The translations under genes were made by a program, and so were the position numbers. Positions 55,965 to 64,000 of a stretch of 64,000 nt of DNA are shown piece by piece (the stretch's first letter is position 1; each line of letters begins with the position of its first letter). This stretch comes from Symsagittifera roscoffensis (Eukaryota; Xenacoelomorpha; Acoela; Convolutidae): contig NC_087068.1 of assembly GCF_963678635.1 (NCBI RefSeq), positions 15,255,872 through 15,319,871 of the forward strand. Reading direction: 5' to 3'. The notes under the pieces were generated by a model. The model made no database searches, was not told the origin of the DNA, and worked only from the letters and a program-made list of their open reading frames with translations.

Positions 55965-56400
55965 TAAGTGAAGAGGTTCAAAAGCGATATAAATGTGGTG
56001 TCGCCCCTGATTACCAGCAAACCTGTATTATTTTTTTGGAAATGTTTAGAAATTCAAGGAAATATAAAACGTTTTAAATTAGTCCGATCGAAGGATTTAG
56101 AGCTTGTAAATGTCGTTGTCATCATTTAAGAAAATAATTATGATCTAAATGCCCCAGTTAACACGATTCAAAACTACGATACTATTAAGAATAGAAAGAA
56201 AATAAGTTTTTTTTTCGTTTCCAATTCCCACTTTTAAATAGAAAATGACAAAGTTTACCTCAACTGAAATTATAGTAGCCCAATTTGAGCGTTCAACTGA
56301 AACTGAAATTCCTTGTGCATTAATAATCCTTGTTGACAATATTTAAAACTCAGAAAACTTTTTGTTGGAAACTAATCGTTACCAAATTATCTTTTCAATT
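55965..56400. other. non-coding; next exons of the PAN-type gene may lie here
   Basis: The minus strand downstream of the PAN exon has several AG sites, but no continuation can be named. Confidence 0.35.
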
Positions 56401-56480
56401 TTTCATCAAAAACACCAGATATCGAAATTACTTATCAAAATTTCTATAAAATTCTTACTTAGAACTATCTCAAAACTTAC

Positions 56481-56999
56481 CTCCGAATAGAGCTTTGGTG
56501 CATATGGCCTTACGAGCCTTAGAAACCAAGAACTTGGCATCATCTCCACAAGGTGACTCATATTGGTAGGTCCAATCTGACCATAGTGCAGATTTTGCAG
56601 CAACCACTTTTTTTCGATTTCGCAGATATTGAAGTCATTCTGAGAGTAAGCCTGAATGTTTCCGATGAAGCATGGAACCTCAAAGTCAGCAGATACGACC
56701 CAAAGGGTCAAAGGGTTATCAGAAGTTGTTCGAATTATTGCGCTTTCGTTAACTTCAGCTCTGGGGTCAGATGAAAATAAAACACACCACTCTGCTGCAT
56801 GGGCAAAAGTTCGACACAGTTTAACCCGCATGCATTGTTTCAGGCAAATTTTTAGGTCAATTCCAGAAATATCCATAATGGCAAACTGCCAGGACGGCAG
56901 AACACCCGGGAGTTTATGAAAATGACCGAACCGATTAATGGTCAAAAACTGAAAACGTTTTAGAAGTATCAAAAGGATTGGAAACAAAAGTTTCCTCAT
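56481..56999 (-). CDS. secreted PAN/apple-like protein, first exon
   Basis: The ATG at 56999 gives a hydrophobic leader (MRKLLFPILLILLKRF). The 173-codon exon ends at CGGAG/GTAAGT (donor on the minus strand at 56475-56480), phase 0. At about residues 48-78 the pattern ICLKQCMRVKLCRTFAHAAEWCVLF follows the PAN/apple arrangement (C-x3-C-x5-C-x9-C-x-L). Later cysteines (EVPCFIG and FNICEIE) and a hydrophobic stretch are present. PAN domains mediate protein or carbohydrate contacts in secreted proteins. No function can be assigned beyond that. The next exon is not identified, and the frame reads only a little past the donor before a stop, supporting splicing. Confidence 0.6.
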
Positions 57000-57950
57000 A
57001 ATTTTAGTTTTTTTTGCTCCCAAACTCTTTCAATTAGATTTTATTGGCTATGCATTCACGAAAGTTGTCACGAGTTGAATTTCGAGGCAAAGTAAAAGCA
57101 GTAAGTCACGGGACAAACCTTATATTTATTTTGCGGATGTGCTGACCAGTGCCAAAACACTTTCCAGCTGCTTTAGACTTGCTGAAACATTCCCATTTTT
57201 TAAATTCGTCATACAAAAAATCCAAAATTTCTACTTTTCTTTTGAAAAATTTATTCATTTTTATGACTTTTCGATATTTGCAAGGTTGTTTTTTCCTGTC
57301 TCCAAGGTAAAACTTATGTAACCAGTGATAAGCCATCAATCACGAAATTTAGAAATGATTTCCGCTCTTAATAATTTAGGTTCTGCTATTTGTATACGAG
57401 ACCAAACCTGAAACTTGTTATGGGAAAATTTTTCCTCTCGTTGTCAAAATAAAGAAAATAGTGAAATAGTCAAACTTACAAAACACTTGAAATGTTAAAC
57501 AGTTTAACCATTTCAAGCACCTTCATTGCAGAGCCATGTTTTGATCACGGAATTGGGCAATTTCTCATCGATTCCCCAAAAAGAACCCTACCTACGCTGA
57601 GTGTTGAGATCAAAAAAATTAAAGATATCTCCAGAAAATGAGATAGTGTAACGCTATCAACACAATGAGACTAAAATTTTGTCTATTTTTTTTTTCATAT
57701 TTAATTGTTAAAGTTTTCTACGAACTTCAAAAGAAAAGGAGTGAATTTCCTCCTGAAAAACTCACGGAAAAGCAAGGGCGCACTAAGGGAGGAGGAGGAG
57801 ATTGCCACCCAAGGGACTGATATATTCGCTTTTGTGTCATTTACAAAAAAAAATGGTAAAACACTGCATCGCTCCAAATCGATCTGAAAGCAGCAAAATT
57901 TGCGGAATCCGGAACAAATACTGCAGAACCCAGAAAGAACAGCTCGTGGC
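57000..57950. other. upstream region of the PAN-type gene
   Basis: No other gene is supported. AT-rich with short chance frames only. Confidence 0.45.
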
Positions 57951-57954
57951 ATTC

Positions 57955-58250
57955 ATAAATAATAAGACTGCTTGTATCAAGGCATAGGCCTGAATACTCC
58001 TACTGCACTTCAAATTCCTTGAAATATATGCTTTTTGAAATTATCAACCCAAAACATTTATCAAAAATGCAAAAAAAAATAATTTTTTGGCTCCAAAAAC
58101 TCCGCCCCCATATGTTATGCTATCCGCAAAATGATGTTCTTAGCGTTTGGTAACTAAATATTAACACCAAATACCTTGTCTAAACTCAATTTGGAATGAT
58201 TTAAAAATGGACTCAATAGCCAACTACGCGTTATTAGCACGAAAATTCTT
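57955..58250 (+). repeat. dispersed repeat C, copy 2
   Basis: Second copy of the 38870-39195 repeat: AAGACTGCTTGTATCAAGGC, CCTGAATACTCC, CAATTTGGAATGATTT and ACGCGTTA. Confidence 0.65.
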
Positions 58251-58334
58251 GCTCGATAATTGTCTCTAATTAACCAAATTCGCAAAAAATCTGAAAAAAA
58301 CTACTATTTATCATTCATTTTTGAAAGTCCAGCA

Positions 58335-58490
58335 TATGCATCTTTCGAGACATAGGTTGAGCACAGACGAAACATAACCAATTTTAGTCGAGAAAGTCAG
58401 AACATATGTCGAGCACGGTCGAAGTTTGAATTGAGCACAGTCGAAATAGACTTCCGTCGAGATTTTGGCCTCGACCGACATGTTTAAAAA
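58335..58490 (-). repeat. TTCGAC minisatellite, inverted block
   Basis: CATAGGTTGAGCAC, TATGTCGAGCAC and CATAACCAATTTTAGTCGAG are reverse complements of the units in the main array to the right. Orientation changes at about 58490-58495. Confidence 0.8.
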
Positions 58491-58494
58491 GCCT

Positions 58495-61400
58495 ACTTGT
58501 TCGACCCCGCATAGATAGTTTTCGACTTTCACGACCAAAAATGGGTATGTTTCAACTGTCTCGACTTTCTCGGCAAACAAAAAATAACGTTCTCCGCTTT
58601 ATTGTCGGCTGTAATTGCACCAAAAAATTGTTCAAAAAACTTTTTTAGCCTCTCAGTGAAAACACATTTGCTTTTAATTTTTACATCAATTTTTGGACTA
58701 ATAACTTTAATTTTTTTGATTTAGCTTTTTTATAGTTTTCAATATCAACCAAATATCACAGTGAGTGAGACAATTTCTGATGCGCCTTTAAAAAGCTTTT
58801 CTCCTTTTTTAAAAATATTTCTCTGGTGTATTCTGTTTGTAAAAACGGTACCCAATCTTTTGAAAAAACTTGCTCGACCTTTGTTTCGACTGTGCTCGAC
58901 AAATGTTTTGATTGTGCTTGACCTATTTATTTTTTAATTTCTCGGCCAAAAATGGGCATTTTTCAACTGTGCTCGACCTATGTTTTGACTACGCTTGACA
59001 TATGTTTTGACTTTCTTGATCAAAAGTAGGTATATTTCGGCTGCGCTCGTCATAAGTTTCGACTTTCTTGATCAAAATTGGGTATCTTTCGACTATGCTA
59101 GACGTATGTTTTGTCTTTCTTGATCAGAAGTGGCAATTTTTGGCTGTTCTCAACCTATATTTTGACTGTGCTTCGATTTTCTATGTTTCGATTTTCTCTG
59201 CCTATGTTTCGATTTTCTCTGCTAAAAATGTGCACATTTTGACTGCGCGCGACCTTGTCGACGTAGGCTTCGAATTTCTCGAACAAAATTGGATAAATTA
59301 CGACAACGTTTGACGTATGTTTCGACTTTCTCGACCAAAAATGGACATAATTCGACTCTGCTCAACCATTTTTTCCAATTTCTCGACATTTTTGGCTCTG
59401 TCCAACCTGTTTTTTGACTTTCTTGGCCAAAATGGGCATACTTCGACTGTCCTTGACCTTTGTTTTAACACTGCTCGACTTATGTTTTGGCTTTCTAGAT
59501 CAAAGTTATGTATGTTTCGAGTGTGCTCTAACTTTGTTTCGACTGAGCTCGACAAATATTTTGACTGTGCTCGACGTATGTTTCGACTTTATTTTTTTGT
59601 CAATTTTGGGTATGTTTTGATTGTGTTCGATTTATTTTTCCACATTCTAAATCAAATTGGGTATGTTTCGACTATACTCGAAGTATGTTCCGACTTTCTT
59701 GATCAAAGTTGAGCATATTATAAGTGTGTTCAACTTTTTTTTCGACTGTGCTTAACCTATGTTTTGACATTCTGGGCCAAAAATAAGCATATTTTGACTG
59801 TGCTCGACCTAGTTTGCGACTATTGTCGACGGATGTTTCGATTTTCTCGATCAAAATTGGGTATGTTTGGACTGAGCTCGACCTTTGTTTCGATGTGCTC
59901 GACGAATGTTTTGATTGTGCTCGATCTATTGTTCGTTTTTCGCGGCCAAAAATGGGCATATTTTGACTATGCTGAACCTATGTTCTGATTATGCTCAACT
60001 TATGTTTTGACTTTCTTGATGACAATTGGGCATTTTTCGACTGTGTTTGAAGTGTGTTAGGACTTTCCTTATCAACATTCGACTGTGCTTGATGTAACTT
60101 TTGACTTTCTCGATCAAAATTGGGTATGTTTCGACTATGCTCGAAGTATGTTTTGACATTCTTGATCAAAATTGTCTATGTTTTGACTATGCTCGACCTA
60201 TGATGCGACTATTGTCGACGTTTTTTTCGACTTTTTGTAAACCAAAATTGGGTATATTTCGACTATGCTTGAAGTATATATCGACTTTCTTGATCAAAGT
60301 TGGTCATTTTTCGACAGTGCTCAATCTGTGTTTCGACATTGCTTGACCTTTGTTTCGACGTTCTCGGCCAAAAATGGCTCTATTTTTACTGTGCTCAATC
60401 TTTGTTTTGTTTTTCTCGATTTTCGTTTTGACTGCGTTTGACCTGTTTTTCGATTTTATTGGCCAAAAATGGGAACATTTTGATTGTGTTCGACATATGT
60501 TGCGACTATTGTCGACGTATGATTCGATTTTTTCCTTCAAAATTGGGTGAGCTTCGACTATGCTCGAAGTACGTTTCGACTTTCTTGATGAAAATGGGCA
60601 TAATTCAACTGTGCTCAACCTATATTTCGATTATGTTTGACTTAGGTTTTGTTTTTCTCGATCACAATTGGGTATGATTTGACTGTGCTGGAAGTATGTA
60701 TCGACTTTCTTGATCAAAGTTGGGCATTTTTTGACAGTGCTCAATCTGTGTTTCGACATTGCTTGACCTTTGTTTCGACGTTCTCGGCCAAAAATGACCA
60801 TATTTTGACTGTGCTCAATCTTTGTTTTGTTTTTCTCGATTTACGTTTTGACTGCGTTTGACCTGATTTTCGATTTTATTGGCCAAAAATGGGAATATTT
60901 TGATTGTGCTCGACGTATGTTGCGACTATTGTCGAAGTATGTTTCGATTTTTTCCTTCAAAATTGGGTATGTTTCGACTATGGTTCAAGTATGTTTCGGT
61001 TTTCATGATCAAAATGGGCATAATTTGACTGTGCTCAACCTGTGTTTCGATTTTCTGGACTTAAATTTTGACTGTGCTCGACCTTTTGTTTCAACTTTTC
61101 CGGCCAAAATGTGCAATTTTTGACTGTGCTCGACCTATGTTCCGACTATTGTCGACGTATGTTTCGATTTTTTTCTGATCAAAATTGGGTATGTTTGGAC
61201 TGTGCTCGACCTTTGTTTTGACTGTGCTCGACGATTGCTCTGACTTTACTCGGCCTATGTTTTGTCTTTCACAGCTAAAAATGGGCATGTTTCGACTATG
61301 CTCAACCTATATTTCGATTATGCTCGACTTAGGTTTTGTTTTTCTCGATCACAATTGGGAATGATTTGACTGTGCTCGACGTTGTTTTGACTTTTTCTAT

Positions 61401-64000
61401 CAAAATTGGGCACGTTTCGACTATGGTTGAAGTATTTTTCGATTGTTTTAATGAAAGTTGGTTTTATTTTGACTATTATGTTTCGAAGTTTTTGGCAAAA
61501 TGGGCGTACTTCGACCGTCCTTGACCTTTGTTTTGACTCTGCTCGACTTAGGTTTTGTTTTTCTCGATCACAATTGGGTATGATTCGACTGTGCTGGAAG
61601 TATGTATCGACTTTCTTGATCAAAGTTGGGCATTTTTTGACAGTGCTCAATCTGTGTTTCGACATTGCTTGACCTTTGTTTCGACGTTCTCGTCCAAAAA
61701 TGGCCATATTTTGACTGTGCTCAATCTTTGTTTTGTTTTTCTCGATTTACGTTTTGACTGCGTTTGACCTGTTTTTCGTTTTTATTGGCCAAAAATGGGA
61801 ACATTTTGATTGTGCTCGACGTATGTTGCGACTATTGTTGAAGTATCTTTCAATTTTTTCCTTCAAAATTGGGTATGTTTCGACTATGGTTCAAGTATGT
61901 TTCGGTTTTCATGATCAAAATGGGCATATTTTGACTGTGCTCAACCTGTGTTTTGATTTTCTGGACTTAAGTTTCGACTGTGCTTTTCTGGACTAAAGTC
62001 GACCTTTTTTTCAACTTTTCCGGCCAAAATGGGCAATTTTTGACTGTGCTCAACCTATGTTCCGACCATTGTCGACGTAAGTTTCGATTTTTTTTGATCA
62101 AAATTTGGTATTTTTGGACTGTGCTCGACCTTTGTTTCGATTCTGCTCGACGATTGCTCTGACTTTACTCGGCCTATGTTTTGTCTTTCACGGCTAAAAA
62201 TGGGCATGTTTTGACTATGCTCAACCTATATTTCGATTATGCTCGACTTAGGTTTTGTTTTTCTCGATCACAATTGGGTATGATTTGACTGTGCTCGACG
62301 GGTGTTTTGACTTTTTCTATCAAAATTGGGCAAGTTTCGACTATCGTCGAAGTATGTTTCGATTGTTTTAATGAAAGTTGGTCATATTTTGACTCATATG
62401 TTTCGAAGTTTTTGGCAAAATGGGCATACTTCGACTGTCCTTGACCTTTGTTTTGACTCTGCTCGACTTAGGTTTTGTTTTTCTCGATCACAATTGGGTA
62501 TGATTCGACTGTGCTGGAAGTATGTATCGACTTTCTTGATCAAAGTTGGGCATTTTTTGACAGTGCTCAATCTGTGTTTCGACATTGCTTGACCTTTGTT
62601 TCGACGTTCTCGGCCAAAAATGGCCATAATTTGGCTGTGCTCAATCTTTGTTATGTTTTTCTCGATTTACGTTTTGACTGCGTTTGACCTGTTTTTCGAT
62701 TTTATTGGCCAAAAATGGGAACATTTTGATTGTGCTCGACGTATGTTGCGACTATTGTTGAAGTATGTTTCGATTTTTTTGTTCATAATTGGGTATGTTT
62801 CGACTATGATTCAGGTATGTTTCGGTTTTCATGATCAAAAAGGGCATATTTTGACTGTGCTCAACCTGTGTTTCGATTTTCTGGACTTAAGTTTCGACTG
62901 CGCTCGCCCTTTTTTTTCGACTTTTCCGGCCAAAATGGGCAATTTTTGACTGTGCTCGACCTATGTTCCGATTATTGTCGACGTATGTTTCGATTTTTTT
63001 TGATCAAAATTTGGTATTTTTGGACTGTGCTCGACCTTTGTTTCGATTCTGCTCGACGATTGCTCTGACTTTACTCGGCCTATGTTTTGTCTTTCACGGC
63101 TAAAAATGGGCATGTTTTGACTATGCTCAACCTATATTTCGATTATGCTCGACTTAGGTTTTGTTTTTCTCGATCACAATTGGGTATGATTTGACTGTGC
63201 TCGACGTGTGTTTTGACTTTTTCTATCACTATTGGGCAAGTTTCGACTATCGTCGAAGTATGTTTCGATTGTTTTTAGTGAAAGTTGGTCATATTTTGAC
63301 TAATATGTTTCGAAGTTTTTGGCAAAATGGGCATACTTCGACTGTCCTTGACCTTTGTTTTGACTCTGCTCGACTTAGGTTTTGTTTTTCTCGATCACAA
63401 TTGGGTATGATTCGACTGTGCTGGAAGTATGTATCGACTTTCTTGATCAAAGTTGGGCATTTTTTGACAGTGCTCAATCTGTGTTTCGACATTGCTTGAC
63501 CTTTGTTTCGACGTTCTCGGCCAAAAATGGCCATAATTTGGCTGTGCTCAATCTTTATTATGTTTTTCTCGATTTACGTTTTGACTGCGTTTGACCTGTT
63601 TTTCGATTTTATTGGCCAAAAATGGGAACATTTTGATTGTGCTCGACGTATGTTGCGACTATTGTTGAAGTATGTTTCGATTTTTTTTTTCAAAATTGGG
63701 TATGTTTCGACTATGATTCAGGTATGTTTCGGTTTTCATGATCAAAAAGGGCATATTTTGACTGTGCTCAACCTGTGTTTCGATATTCTGGACTTAAGTT
63801 TCGACTGCGCTCGCCCTTTTTTTCGACTTTTCCGGCCAAAATGGGCAATTTTTGACTGTGCTCGACCTATGTTCCGATTATTGTCGACGTATGTTTCGAT
63901 TTTTTTGATTAAAATTTAGTATGTTTGGACTGTGCTCGACCTTTGTTTCGAATGTGCTCGACAATTGCTCTGACTTTACTCGGCGTATGTTTTGTCTTTC
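58495..64000 (+). repeat. TTCGAC/TGCTCGAC minisatellite with ~0.91-kb higher-order units
   Basis: Degenerate units of about 30-65 bases built from TTTCGACTNTGCTCGACCTA and CTCGATCAAAATTGGGTATG fill 58495-58580 and 58855-64000, with an unrelated spacer at 58580-58855. From about 60.6 kb the divergent units are organised in larger near-identical blocks. One landmark (a CTCGATCACAATTGGGTATGA segment with its following sequence) recurs at about 60657, 61561, 62483 and 63388, spaced about 905-920 bases. Many frames are open simply because the repeat lacks stops. The array runs off the right edge. Confidence 0.92.

Noticed and set aside
59068..63919. Dozens of Cys/Phe-rich ORFs in the right-hand repeat as a secreted or membrane protein family
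   Set aside because: They are translations of the TTCGAC minisatellite, occur on both strands and have no start or splice context.

Overview
The window looks like repeat-rich, AT-rich nuclear DNA of an invertebrate animal. The signs are a spliced SLC22-type transporter gene with GT..AG introns (one acceptor reads TTTGTTTCAG), BEL/Pao, Tc1 and hAT-type transposon remains, tRNA-derived SINE heads, secreted cysteine-rich protein genes and long minisatellites. A nematode or a similar small invertebrate is my best guess. No sequence here fixes the phylum. One assembly gap (200 N) lies at 15236-15435.

Layout. (1) 1-8727 stands apart: relatively GC-rich, intronless and densely coding on the + strand. 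Three consecutive long ORFs occur. ORF1 is open at the left edge, so the unit is truncated there. It has a coiled coil and two SGNH-hydrolase-like segments, the first lacking the usual nucleophile serine (GDG instead of GDS). ORF2 follows in the -1 frame, and ORF3 is in the same frame as ORF2 behind a single TAG. A 25-base polypurine tract and an LTR-like sequence with a TATA box follow at once, so I read this as the 3' part of a large LTR element (or element-derived unit) carrying unusual accessory ORFs. No reverse transcriptase is visible in it. (2) 10242-15171, minus strand: a decayed BEL/Pao retrotransposon with gag, protease, RT, RNase H and integrase pieces in order, an internal 150-bp triplication and a low-complexity insertion. 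(3) 16491-20868: an organic-cation/anion-transporter-like gene in three visible exons; its 5' end is unseen. (4) 21-28 kb: mostly non-coding, with degraded coding-like stretches and one orphan exon candidate. (5) 28.9-44.4 kb: a small cluster of minus-strand Frizzled-CRD-like secreted protein genes (two intact, two pseudogenes). The promoter and signal-peptide end of the last copy is amplified into a tandem array of 844-bp units. A long inverted repeat and hAT-type MITEs lie between the copies. (6) 44.4-58 kb: transposon remnants (Tc1 transposase piece, TIR element with ATAATCGATTATAAT motifs, hAT-like piece), minisatellites, a PAN/apple-like secreted-protein exon and an unassigned ORF. (7) 58.3-64 kb: a TTCGAC/TGCTCGAC minisatellite with ~0.91-kb higher-order units, running off the right edge.

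The cellular genes are few: the SLC22 transporter, the CRD-like secreted proteins and the PAN-domain exon. Most of the rest is mobile or repetitive DNA. The most unusual items are the SGNH tri-ORF unit and the 844-bp array, whose units each carry a truncated signal-peptide exon that, in three copies, now reads as a 35-codon ORF.
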